Assembly (NCBI GenBank): GCA_002731825.1
Contig: PCCS01000015.1
Location: 1 to 56,543, forward strand
Length of the DNA: 56,543 nt
DNA from: Myxococcales bacterium
Lineage (GTDB): Bacteria; Myxococcota_A; Bradymonadia; UBA7976; UBA1532
Direction of reading: 5' to 3'
Below, one piece after another: positions 27,370-37,749 of the stretch (positions are counted from its first letter, which is position 1; each line of letters begins with the position of its first letter). A program made the translations under genes and the position numbers. Under the pieces are notes generated by a model. That model saw only the letters and a list, made by a program, of their open reading frames with translations. It was not told the origin of the DNA and did no database searches.

Positions 27370-28393
27370 TGCCATTATCGTTGTGGATAAACTGGGTCAT
27401 CGTTATGGGCAGGACGAGGTCGTGGAGCGGGTAAGCTTCTCTGTCAATCCAGGAGAGATTGTCGGGATTCTGGGCGCGTCGGGGTCGGGTAAGACGACTG
27501 TCTTGCGGGCCATTGCTGGCTTTGTGACCCCAACAGTCGGCTCAATTCAGGTTGATGGAACCCCCGTTGTGCAGGCTGGACAAGAGCGCATCGCAGCAGA
27601 GCGTCGCCGAATCGGATTGATGTTCCAAGATTTTGCCCTGTTCCCCCACATGAGTGTGGCCGAGAATATTGAATATGGAATCCATCTGGACCCGGACCGG
27701 CAGTCGCGAGTCCAGAAACTACTCAACTTTGTTGGCCTAGACGGATTTGGCCATCGGCTGCCTAATTCGTTGTCTGGCGGCCAGAAACAACGGGTTGCAT
27801 TGGCGCGTGCTATCGCACCCAAGCCTGTGGCGCTCTTGTTGGATGAGCCCTTTGCAAATCTTGATGCCCGGATGAGGTTGGAGCTAGGCGAGACCATGCG
27901 ACAGACCCTGCGAGCCGAGTCCATTGGGGCGGTGCTGGTCACCCATGACCGCCGTGAGGCCTTTGCTTTGTCCGATCGTTTGATTTGTTTGGGAAGCCCG
28001 GACGTCGATGGGGTCGCCACCATTCTGCAGTCTGGTCCTCCAGAACAGGTTTTCAACGAGCCTCAGTCTCGGCAAGTGGCCGAGTTGACAGGGGCCGTCT
28101 TTAGTCTGTCTGGCATTGGAGACGGTGACGTTGTATCGACGGCAATAGGGCCGCTTTCGCTGCGTCGGCCAAGTCATGGGCCCGTGACCGTATTGATTCG
28201 AAACGAGCAATGTCAATTCGAGCCAGATCCCGATGGATCCATTGAGGTGATCGATTGCCAGTTCGTTGGCCCTGGGTTTAAGGTAAAGATATCTGCGAAC
28301 TTCGGTTCGTATTGGATCCCATCCACCGGCGCGTTCGCCGCTGGTCAACGTGGTCGACTTATGATTGCAGGCGCCGTATCAGCTCTGGCGTAA
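27356..28393 (+). CDS. fbpC: Ferric iron ABC transporter ATP-binding protein
   Basis: A 345-residue ABC ATPase energising the FbpAB importer. All motifs are present: Walker A GASGSGKTT, Q-loop FQDFALFPHM, signature LSGGQKQRVALARA, Walker B ALLLDEPFANLDARM and the H-loop VTHDRREA. The last ~110 residues form a TOBE-type regulatory domain, as in FbpC/PotA. ATG 27356 overlaps the permease end; a GTG directly before it is an alternative. It converges with the sigma-factor gene; the spacer (28394-28498) shows only a short imperfect hairpin over the stop codon. Confidence 0.93.
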   Translation: MTECNAIIVVDKLGHRYGQDEVVERVSFSVNPGEIVGILGASGSGKTTVLRAIAGFVTPTVGSIQVDGTPVVQAGQERIAAERRRIGLMFQDFALFPHMSVAENIEYGIHLDPDRQSRVQKLLNFVGLDGFGHRLPNSLSGGQKQRVALARAIAPKPVALLLDEPFANLDARMRLELGETMRQTLRAESIGAVLVTHDRREAFALSDRLICLGSPDVDGVATILQSGPPEQVFNEPQSRQVAELTGAVFSLSGIGDGDVVSTAIGPLSLRRPSHGPVTVLIRNEQCQFEPDPDGSIEVIDCQFVGPGFKVKISANFGSYWIPSTGAFAAGQRGRLMIAGAVSALA

Positions 28394-28498
28394 ACCGGCG
28401 GGTTATCGCCTGGATGCACCAAGACCATTGTGCAGTAGACATGGCCCCAAAGCAGACACGGCAAACGGCCCAGCCAGTGACGCCGCGATGCCAGCTGA

Positions 28499-29149
28499 TT
28501 ACGAGTCGATGGTCTTCTTACGGATGCGGCGCATGACAGCTCGGAGTCGGGCCATAATCGCGTGATGTTTTCGACTGATCTGAGATCTGTGAATGCCCAG
28601 GCGCTCCGCTAATTTAGCACCCGAATCGTCGCGGAGACTCAGGTCATAGACCGCTCTGATGACCCGCCTTTCTTTTGTATTTAACTCGTCGATGGCCTGT
28701 CGCATCACCGCTAATTCTTGGCCCCACGCAAGCGTGTCTTCTGCATCGCTGGGAGTGGGCATAACCGGATGGTTTTTAAGCAAAGTCTCCGCATAGCGAT
28801 CGATGTCCCTCAGTGTGACATCATCAGTGGTGACGTCCAGGTTTCCATTGTCTCTCTTGTGAGCGACATACTCTCGTCGAAGCCGTTGATAATGACTCCG
28901 GCCAAATCGACCTAATCCGTTTCTTAGCCCATCGAGAATAGCGCCACGGATTCGGAAGCGGGCAAAGGCATCCAGGGGCGTACCCAGGTTCGGGTCGAAG
29001 CGTTTTTCCGCTTCGAGCAGTCCGATATAGCCGTAATTGAGGAGTTCACTCGATTCAAATGCGCCCGGAGGGAGTTCACGCAGTACTTTTCGGACTTCAG
29101 ACTCGACGACGTGGTGCAGCTCATGTTTTTTGGAATGAATGCCATCCAT
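28499..29149 (-). CDS. FliA/WhiG-type sigma-70 family factor
   Basis: A 216-residue alternative sigma factor. Region 2 is clear (LLNYGYIGLLEAEKRFDPN, then FARFRIRGAILDGLRN), as is region 4 with its helix-turn-helix (LNTKERRVIRAVYDLSLRD, GAKLAERLGIHRSQISRKHH). Region 3 lies between. The RGAILDGLR block is the hallmark of FliA/WhiG/SigF-like proteins that run flagellar or developmental genes. No flagellar gene or anti-sigma factor is nearby. AAAGGAG sits 10 bases before ATG 29149. It directly follows, on the same strand and about 80 bases away, the Cys-rich lipoprotein's neighbourhood but points away from it, so it is probably its own unit. Confidence 0.9.
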   Translation of the reverse strand: MDGIHSKKHELHHVVESEVRKVLRELPPGAFESSELLNYGYIGLLEAEKRFDPNLGTPLDAFARFRIRGAILDGLRNGLGRFGRSHYQRLRREYVAHKRDNGNLDVTTDDVTLRDIDRYAETLLKNHPVMPTPSDAEDTLAWGQELAVMRQAIDELNTKERRVIRAVYDLSLRDDSGAKLAERLGIHRSQISRKHHAIMARLRAVMRRIRKKTIDS

Positions 29150-29231
29150 GTCTCGCCGACTCCTTTAGTTTTAGCGCCAGTCAACAGTACTCTCGATTAA
29201 CCACCCGGACTCAGACCTCATCCAGCTGAGT

Positions 29232-32200
29232 TCACGGCCGCAATCTCTCACAGCGTCCCGTGTTCGAACATCCATACCCTTCGGGACACCGTGTACCCGG
29301 GAACGTATCACAGAAGAGACACTCGGGCATGATGCCCACACGCTCTAACTGCACGCAGACCCGTCCATCATCGCACAACTGGTTGAGTCGACACGGCGAA
29401 CAGATCTCGTCTTGACAGGTGAAATACTGTTGACAGTCCTCACTACTTCGACAGTTGGGCCCTACACACGCACCTGTTTCACGATTGCATCGGAACCCGT
29501 CGAATCGTGCACATTCAGCATCGTCTCGACAGCTGAAACATCGGCCATCCCGGCAGGGGCGTCCATCAGCGCATAAGCCACTATCAGTGCATTGCTTACA
29601 CACGTTGAAGAGCGGGTCGCAGACGGCAACGGACACACATTCGTCGATGCGGTCAGCACGACAGTCCAGTTTTCGACACTCTGCGTTTTCGCGACAGCCT
29701 TCGCAGCGGGCACGTCCATTGATCGCTCGGCAAATCGGCCTCTCTGGTAGGCATCCTTCTTGAGTGTCACCATTACACTCCTGACACCGAGATGCATAGC
29801 AGACGCCATCATCGCAATGAGCATTGTTTGAGCATTCCCCACAGACGGAACTTCCGTTGGATTGTTGGCAGAATGGTCGCTCAGCTGTGCAGCCCCGATC
29901 TGGTTCTTGATCGATCTCATCGGAGACGCACCGTACACAGGAGCCATCTGGGGCGCACACAGGCTGCGCGCCCGGCACAGAACCGCAATCCCGATCCACT
30001 CTACACTCAATACACTGTCCTAGCAGGCAGACAGGTGCATTGGATGTCAAATCACAGCCATAGACCTGGCCGTTCGCCTGGCCCTGTGGATCATCATTGT
30101 TCGGTCGGTCGTCTTGTCCCTCCATGGGTGGCTCGCGCACAGCGGAGGGTACATCCGGTTCAATGCAGCTGACGCAGCTTGCCGATGTGGCGCAGCGTTG
30201 AGCAATCAACACTGCGTCCACTAATCTCGGATCACAATCCTGTCTGCGACATGGGACGCATTCGCCATCCGCTGTACAGACTGGTGCCGAACTCGGACAG
30301 CCCGTCTGCGTGTTTGGATTACAGCCACCCTCGCAGATGAATTGGTTGCAGGTCATATCGTCGGCGCAATCCGTATCGGAAATACATTGCACACACTCAA
30401 GACCGTTTGGATTACAAACAGGACGGGTGGGGTCAGTACAGCCGCTGTCCCCATCGTCTAATCGACAATCTTGGCAGCGGCCGTCTACGCAGACGTCATG
30501 CTGTCCAGGGCGGTCCTGGCACTCTCTATCAATCGTGCATGGCAAGCAGATGCCATCATCTGAGCAAATGGGACTCTCCCCATTTTCTGCACAGGTGTAG
30601 AGAGTTGCATCCATGTTGTCGTATGCCAAACGTGTCGTTAGGTTCGGACACTCCGTGCATTGACCAAGTCCATTACAAACGGGTGTTTCCACTGGACAAT
30701 CAGCATTCTCTCGGCAGCCGATACAGGTTTCGTTATCACAGATGGGCCGTTCGGCCTCGTTACACGATAGACCATCAGACCCATCACTGCAGTCGGTACA
30801 CTGGCCGAGTCGTAGGCAGTCAGCGTTGGTTGAGTTATCCACCTGGCTGCAATCGATGTCCGAGGGTTCGATTCGACAGACCCCTGACTCGCATTCATCC
30901 GTGGACTCGCAGGCTCGACACTGTGCTGTTGCACGATCGCAGACGGGGGTTGCGCCAGAGCAGCCATCACGTGTGCCAGGGCGACACGTGAGGCAGCGTT
31001 TCGAAATGGGGTCACAATAGGCTCCAGTCGACAGGGACTGTCGACAATCTAAATCTGTCGTGCAGGCTTGACAGAAATAAGAGCCATCCATGTTTTCAAG
31101 ACAATAGGGGGCCTCTTGAGGACACGCGTCGTCTTGCACCTCAGGCAGGCATTCAACACACCTGCCCAGTGGAGAACAATAGTGATTATCACCTCGCAAG
31201 ACACAGGCTGGACTTTGGCCAGATAGAACAGGAGAACACTCTTGGCAACTGCCATTCAAGGGGTCGGTCTCGGCTATCAAACGCAAACATTCGAGGCTAT
31301 CGGGGCAATCATCATTTTGAAAGCACCGCGCGCAGTAGGGGGCATCAGAGGCGTCTAGTGGGGCGAAGCAGGGGCGCTTGTACGGGCAGCCATTGCTGTC
31401 CAGGGCCGCCTCCGGATCGCAAAATGTACATTCCGTACGTCCATCATCATCTCGGATGCAGCGCGGCTGTTCAGGCGAGCAGCGATGTTTAAGATCCCCT
31501 CCAGGCTCAGGGTCGCATTCTCCGCATCGACCGGACTCTGGATCACAGAAAATGCGTGTCTCAAATTTATTTGAACAATCGGAATGACTCTGGCAGCCGG
31601 CGCACTCGCGTGTCACCTCGTCGCAGAACATGTCTGAGAGGTCCGATTGGCAATCGGCATTCCGGGTGCAACACTGCTCCAATTCGTCGACCTCGCCATC
31701 ACAATTGTTATCCAGGCCATCGCAGCGTTCCTTGAGCACGGGATGACTGTCTTCATTCCAGACAATGCCGCAGGTTACGTCCGTTCCATTGCTCCGAATG
31801 AAATTAATGGAGACAAGTCGACCACTGGATGGCGGCGTCTGAGATACCAATTGCACCACGCATTGCCCTTCACACCGCGACCCTATGCCGTGCTGTCGAC
31901 AGGTGTCCTCATCGACGAGGCGATTGAACAGAGTGATCTGAATGTTCAGGTTGGAGTTGGTTTCGTAGAGAATGGTCTTTTCACCCACTCGAATGAGACG
32001 GTTTTCAGCCCACCTAATGAGTTGAAACTGAGTTTCGCCCGTTCCAAATTGTGCAAGTAGACAGCCATTAGCCCCCTCATCGGATGGCATGGCAGCCGAC
32101 ACTTTGCCCCGCCCACAAATGGTTTCATCCGACGCGGCCGTAGACTCCATCGAACCCAGGCAAGGCGTGAGGTCAAATTGAACACGATGATCAATGGTCT

Positions 32201-32270
32201 CGTCTTTGGCACTACAACTGAAAAGTAGGCAAAGGAGTCCTGTCAGTGCGAATCGCATCATCTCAGTCAC
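29232..32270 (-). CDS. Cys-rich repeat lipoprotein, 1012 residues
   Basis: A lipobox signal (LLCLLFSC, Cys19) leads a very Cys-rich extracellular protein. A beta-type N-terminal domain (about 20-180) ends in one MopE-like loop (CDGLDNNCDGEVDELEQCC, near residue 185-205). From there to the C-terminus runs a long array of CxxC-bounded repeats of about 25-45 residues, of the type CxxDxDC-x(n)-PVC-x(2)-DGxCxxC, probably disulfide-locked. The GTG at 32270 lies inside the end of the upstream TPR/PEGA-like gene; ATGs 9 and 12 bases later are alternatives. This overlap places it third in an operon with that gene and the Ser/Thr kinase. Function is unknown; a surface fibre or binding protein is a guess from structure. 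Confidence 0.82.
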   Translation of the reverse strand: MTEMMRFALTGLLCLLFSCSAKDETIDHRVQFDLTPCLGSMESTAASDETICGRGKVSAAMPSDEGANGCLLAQFGTGETQFQLIRWAENRLIRVGEKTILYETNSNLNIQITLFNRLVDEDTCRQHGIGSRCEGQCVVQLVSQTPPSSGRLVSINFIRSNGTDVTCGIVWNEDSHPVLKERCDGLDNNCDGEVDELEQCCTRNADCQSDLSDMFCDEVTRECAGCQSHSDCSNKFETRIFCDPESGRCGECDPEPGGDLKHRCSPEQPRCIRDDDGRTECTFCDPEAALDSNGCPYKRPCFAPLDASDAPYCARCFQNDDCPDSLECLRLIAETDPLNGSCQECSPVLSGQSPACVLRGDNHYCSPLGRCVECLPEVQDDACPQEAPYCLENMDGSYFCQACTTDLDCRQSLSTGAYCDPISKRCLTCRPGTRDGCSGATPVCDRATAQCRACESTDECESGVCRIEPSDIDCSQVDNSTNADCLRLGQCTDCSDGSDGLSCNEAERPICDNETCIGCRENADCPVETPVCNGLGQCTECPNLTTRLAYDNMDATLYTCAENGESPICSDDGICLPCTIDRECQDRPGQHDVCVDGRCQDCRLDDGDSGCTDPTRPVCNPNGLECVQCISDTDCADDMTCNQFICEGGCNPNTQTGCPSSAPVCTADGECVPCRRQDCDPRLVDAVLIAQRCATSASCVSCIEPDVPSAVREPPMEGQDDRPNNDDPQGQANGQVYGCDLTSNAPVCLLGQCIECRVDRDCGSVPGAQPVCAPDGSCVRCVSDEIDQEPDRGCTAERPFCQQSNGSSVCGECSNNAHCDDGVCYASRCQECNGDTQEGCLPERPICRAINGRARCEGCRENAECRKLDCRADRIDECVSVAVCDPLFNVCKQCTDSGLCADGRPCRDGRCFSCRDDAECARFDGFRCNRETGACVGPNCRSSEDCQQYFTCQDEICSPCRLNQLCDDGRVCVQLERVGIMPECLFCDTFPGTRCPEGYGCSNTGRCERLRP

Positions 32271-32982
32271 AGGTCCCTTCGAGGCAGAAAGTCGCCCTAT
32301 GGCGTGTCTGCCCTTCGTCCCGATTCAGTAACCAAACCGTGAGCGCTCCACTTGTGAGAACGGCGGCCGCACCGGCAACATACCACGGCCAATTACGGGT
32401 CTCTTTTCGTACGGGTATCTCTTTGGTCGCGGTCGGCAAGAAGGCCAGCTGTAGCTGGCTAGTTTGGCCGGCTTCAACCTGAACGACCTCTCTGACAACG
32501 CTGTCTCCGCGGCCTATGATCACGACGAGTCCGGGTTCCTGGCGCTCAAAGATGGCAGGGCAGGGTCTTTCGGTCGTTTCTTTTTCTAGAAAGACTCTCG
32601 CGTTTGCGTCCCCCACGCAGCTCACCGCGATTTTCCCAAAGGTCTGCTGCACCAATTTGTCGATCTTTGCTTGCGCTCTGCTGAGTCGGACGGGGTCAGC
32701 TACGGTCTTGGCATAATCTTCAAAAATCCGCAGTGCCTGTACATGTCGTTGCATCTCTTCCAAACAGCGCGCCATATTCCATTGCAAGCGAAGGCGCATC
32801 GCTGGGTCTTTTACGGTTTCTCTAATGGATCGAAATTGCTTCAAGGCCGATTCGAATTGTTGCGTTTGGAATGCCTGAGTTGCAGCTGTTACACGCGCAT
32901 CCAGTTCAGTATTGGGTGAGCTAAGTGAAACCGAGCAAGTCAGGGCTAGGGTCAGGTACAATGTGAGCGCGTTTCGAGCCAT
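32263..32982 (-). CDS. Exported TPR/PEGA-like protein with C-terminal membrane helix
   Basis: 239 residues from the ATG at 32982, which gives a clean signal peptide (MARNALTLYLTLALTCSVSL); an ATG 11 codons earlier is possible. Two or three TPR-like helices follow (AFQTQQFESALKQFRSI, WNMARCLEEMQRHVQALRIF), then a beta domain with the PEGA-like pattern (GKIAVSC, LEKETTERPCP, VEAGQTSQLQLAF), and finally a membrane helix (WYVAGAAAVLTSGALTVWLL) with a short Cys-containing tail. Proteins of this build often accompany Ser/Thr kinases in Myxococcota. It lies 55 bases after the kinase stop and overlaps the next gene by 8 bases. It may pass envelope information to or from the kinase (inference). Confidence 0.75.
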   Translation of the reverse strand: MARNALTLYLTLALTCSVSLSSPNTELDARVTAATQAFQTQQFESALKQFRSIRETVKDPAMRLRLQWNMARCLEEMQRHVQALRIFEDYAKTVADPVRLSRAQAKIDKLVQQTFGKIAVSCVGDANARVFLEKETTERPCPAIFERQEPGLVVIIGRGDSVVREVVQVEAGQTSQLQLAFLPTATKEIPVRKETRNWPWYVAGAAAVLTSGALTVWLLNRDEGQTRHRATFCLEGTCD

Positions 32983-33037
32983 GCCCCAGTATATGGCAGC
33001 TTTGGTTTTGAGCAAAGGGTAGTATTCAGAAGCGCAC

Positions 33038-34843
33038 TCAGAGCTCTGGAATAACTTGAGTTCCCCGTTTGCTCTTTGCCTTGACCGGGGACTCGGTTTT
33101 TGGGCGGGCAGGCGTGATCTGGTCCCCTGGATTCTTGCTCTTATTCAAGACCACTTTTTTCACTCTCTTGGGGCTGGCGCGTGTTTGCCTCGCCCTCGCC
33201 CCCGCGGAGGGTCCCTGCCCGCGAATACGCGACCTGCGGAGCCGCCTGAGTGCTTTACTCGGTGATGGCCTCTGTACTTGGCTTTTCGACTGGATTACCG
33301 GCGAGGCCGGCGTGTCGGCTGCGCTGGTTTTAGGCTTTGTTTGCGGGCTCGATTGCGCGGCGCCCATCGTCTCCGGTCCAGGCTGCGTTTTTGGCAAGGC
33401 CGATGCACCAGGTATAGCTGCCGCTCGTGTCTCCCGACTCACCGTTTTCCCAGTGGACGGGGTCTTTTGCACAGGCTGGACTGCTGGCTCTTTTGTCACC
33501 GATGAGGAGACCGCTTGAGGCGCTGTGTCCTCAACGAGAGTCTTGCCGTCTTGTATTGAGGTCGAGGTGCGTTGAGTGTTCGATTCGGTTTGTGGCCCAA
33601 GTAAAAGCAAAGCCACAGCCACAGCCACAGCCACAGCCACAGCCACTAGACCCAATAGCATGGCTATATAAGCTCGATTTCGAGTCGACTTTGTCTCGTG
33701 TGGAGATGCGTCCGAGAGGTGGTCATCAGCTGCTGTTTGGGTCTGGTGCATGGAGACGGGCGCGCTTGCCGCCATCGTTTGGTCAATGGGCTCTAGACTG
33801 GGTCTATCCAATGGCGCCACTGGCGTCTCGGATACAGCTTGGGGGGCATTGGTTTGATCGCGTCTGCCCTGAAGCGCGCGAATAAATGACACGGCGTCAT
33901 GGAAACGTTGCCCGGCATCCTTATGTAAGGCTTTGTCAATCACCTCAGCGAGCGCGTCGGTCACCCCGTCAGCCACCGTTAATTTGGGTGCGGATTCGAC
34001 GAGCTGCGCACGTAAGGTCTCCGCTCTAGTAGTCCGATGAAACGGCCTTTTTCCTGAGATCATCTCGTAGAGGAGAATACCGACTGCATAAAGGTCCGTT
34101 GCTGGCTTTATTTCATCACCATGTATTTGCTCGGGGGCCATGTAATTGGGGGTGCCGAGCATAACGCCAGTCAACGTGTCGGGTGTATGTTCATTGGGGT
34201 CATCAATGGTCTCCAACATTTTGGCAACGCCAAAATCCAGCACCCGCGCACTCTCTTCTCCGAGCGCGTCGCGTGTCAGCATAATATTACCCGGTTTGAG
34301 GTCTCGGTGAACCACGCCCCGTCGGTGTGCATCGGCCAAGGCTCGAAGGATTTGAAGAGCAATTCGAACGGCTCGCTCTGCTGGAAATAGTCCCTGTTGT
34401 CGTGTGGCGTCCCGGAGAGTCAGACCGGAAATAAATTCCTGAGCCATGAAAAAGTAGCCGCCGCAGCCGGGCAGGGGTTGGCCGGGTTCAATTTCCCCAA
34501 AGCGAATGAGCTTTACGATACTGGAGTCCGTCAGCGAGCCAATGGCTCTGGCTTCCTGGAAAAACCGTTGTCGTACCCCTTCATGCCGGTAGTAGTGCGA
34601 ATGCAGAACCTTGACCGCAACCGGTCGACGAACTGGAAACTGAATGGCTTTATAAACGGTGCCAAAGCCTCCAACACCGAGGACGTCGACCAGGGCAAAC
34701 TCCCCGTCCAAAAATTCACCTAGAAGAACATCATGAGGATGCTTTTCTCGTGCACCAATGGCCATCAGAATGCTTCCGTCCCTCGGACATCGATCGCCTT
34801 CACGGGCGTCAAAATCCATGTGTGAGCAAACTTTACAGCGCAC
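33038..34843 (-). CDS. Membrane Ser/Thr protein kinase (Hanks type)
   Basis: 601 residues. The GTG at 34843 is chosen because GAGGAGG lies 7 bases upstream. A small zinc-ribbon-like segment (CKVC, then CPRDG) opens the protein. The kinase domain (about 45-320) has the glycine loop GVGGFGTVYKA (56-66), the VAVKVL Lys (78), HRDLKPGN (catalytic Asp 181), DFGVAKM and GTPNYMAPEQ, so it should be active. A single membrane helix near 395-417 is unusual: Val-Ala alternates (VAVAVAVAVAVA) because it is encoded by a perfect hexanucleotide repeat. The last ~180 residues are Pro/Lys/Arg/Ser-rich and outside the membrane. It heads the operon with the TPR/PEGA-like and Cys-rich lipoprotein genes. Confidence 0.93.
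   Translation of the reverse strand: MRCKVCSHMDFDAREGDRCPRDGSILMAIGAREKHPHDVLLGEFLDGEFALVDVLGVGGFGTVYKAIQFPVRRPVAVKVLHSHYYRHEGVRQRFFQEARAIGSLTDSSIVKLIRFGEIEPGQPLPGCGGYFFMAQEFISGLTLRDATRQQGLFPAERAVRIALQILRALADAHRRGVVHRDLKPGNIMLTRDALGEESARVLDFGVAKMLETIDDPNEHTPDTLTGVMLGTPNYMAPEQIHGDEIKPATDLYAVGILLYEMISGKRPFHRTTRAETLRAQLVESAPKLTVADGVTDALAEVIDKALHKDAGQRFHDAVSFIRALQGRRDQTNAPQAVSETPVAPLDRPSLEPIDQTMAASAPVSMHQTQTAADDHLSDASPHETKSTRNRAYIAMLLGLVAVAVAVAVAVALLLLGPQTESNTQRTSTSIQDGKTLVEDTAPQAVSSSVTKEPAVQPVQKTPSTGKTVSRETRAAAIPGASALPKTQPGPETMGAAQSSPQTKPKTSAADTPASPVIQSKSQVQRPSPSKALRRLRRSRIRGQGPSAGARARQTRASPKRVKKVVLNKSKNPGDQITPARPKTESPVKAKSKRGTQVIPEL
33612..33647. repeat. Hexanucleotide tandem repeat (GCCACA, six units) inside the kinase gene
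   Basis: Six units GCCACA (last one GCCACT) run without interruption. On the coding strand they read GTGGCT/GTGGCC-type codons, giving alternating Val-Ala in the membrane helix. Because the unit is 6 bases, slippage changes the helix length by two residues per unit without a frameshift. Confidence 0.9.
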
Positions 34844-34972
34844 GAATGTCCTCCTCTAGCTGACGCGGCTTGCACTGTAACCGGCCAAGGGGGCCGGTCA
34901 CAAGTAAGCGGCTGTATTTCCTGTGAATGCCCTCACTCCGTTTCATGCTTTTGATTGGACAAGAACGCTGAA

Positions 34973-37140
<2,168 letters not shown>

Positions 37141-37237
37141 TTGTCCAATCTATCTGTGTTTTTGAGCGATTCGAGAGTCTAGGGCTCTCTGTGTCTTGGC
37201 TTCATCCCACCCAGGGCATGCTTCAGTGGCGCTGAGG

Positions 37238-37705
37238 CTAGTTATCCCAGACCTCAAAGCTACGCCAACCGCTATCGGGATCATTACCGGGGGCGTCAAG
37301 TCCGGCCTGAATTTGCCATGTATGGCTGATCATTTGGCCATCAAACGTCGGGTTTTCCGTATCGGGGATGACAAACGTGCCTTCCCAAGCATATGACTCA
37401 CCGGTGGATAAGCATTGACCTTCGGCCAGTTCAAAACGTGTGTTAAACGTCGTCAGATTGCCGCGCACATATTCAATTCTTCGGTGTCCATCATCGAAGT
37501 CGTAATCCACGTCACGAACCTCTGCGTATTCGATGGCTTGCACAAGCAGGTAGACTGCGGAGATCTCCAAGTCAGCCTCCGCAGTTGCGCGAACACGCAC
37601 GAAGATAGGTTCGCCTAATGTCGCTTCACCGACCTCGATCTCGACGGTGGCGCTCCCTCCTGTCACAGAGTTTACTGCGCTCTTTAAAGTATCCCAAAGT
37701 CCCAT
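37238..37705 (-). CDS. Arrestin-like Spo0M-family protein, short form
   Basis: 155 residues with GGAG 5 bases before the ATG. It begins with an amphipathic segment (MGLWDTLKSAVNSVTGG) and then an all-beta domain with VEIEVGEATLGEPIFVRVRA and, near the end, the Trp-Glu-Gly segment of an arrestin-type N-domain (WEGTFVIPDTENP, SHTWQIQAGLDAPGNDP). The first strand and the DAPGNDP turn resemble Spo0M of Bacillus, known as a sporulation-control protein, but that protein is near 250 residues and this one covers only its first half. A role in stress or cell-envelope control is inference. It stands alone between queA and valS. Confidence 0.72.
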   Translation of the reverse strand: MGLWDTLKSAVNSVTGGSATVEIEVGEATLGEPIFVRVRATAEADLEISAVYLLVQAIEYAEVRDVDYDFDDGHRRIEYVRGNLTTFNTRFELAEGQCLSTGESYAWEGTFVIPDTENPTFDGQMISHTWQIQAGLDAPGNDPDSGWRSFEVWDN

Positions 37706-37749
37706 GTTGTCTCCTTTCTTATCGTCCCCTCTGCTTTAGACAATGCCGT

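Noticed and set aside
30407..30991. 194-codon plus-strand frame over the Cys-rich lipoprotein gene
   Set aside because: The other strand has a signal peptide, ribosome context and regular Cys spacing; this frame has an odd His/Arg/Cys composition.
33069..33518. 149-codon plus-strand frame across the kinase tail
   Set aside because: Antisense to the Lys/Pro-rich kinase C-terminus; no ribosome binding site and no signal of its own.
33612..33647. CRISPR-like direct repeat
   Set aside because: Hexamer units without spacers; it is a coding microsatellite.
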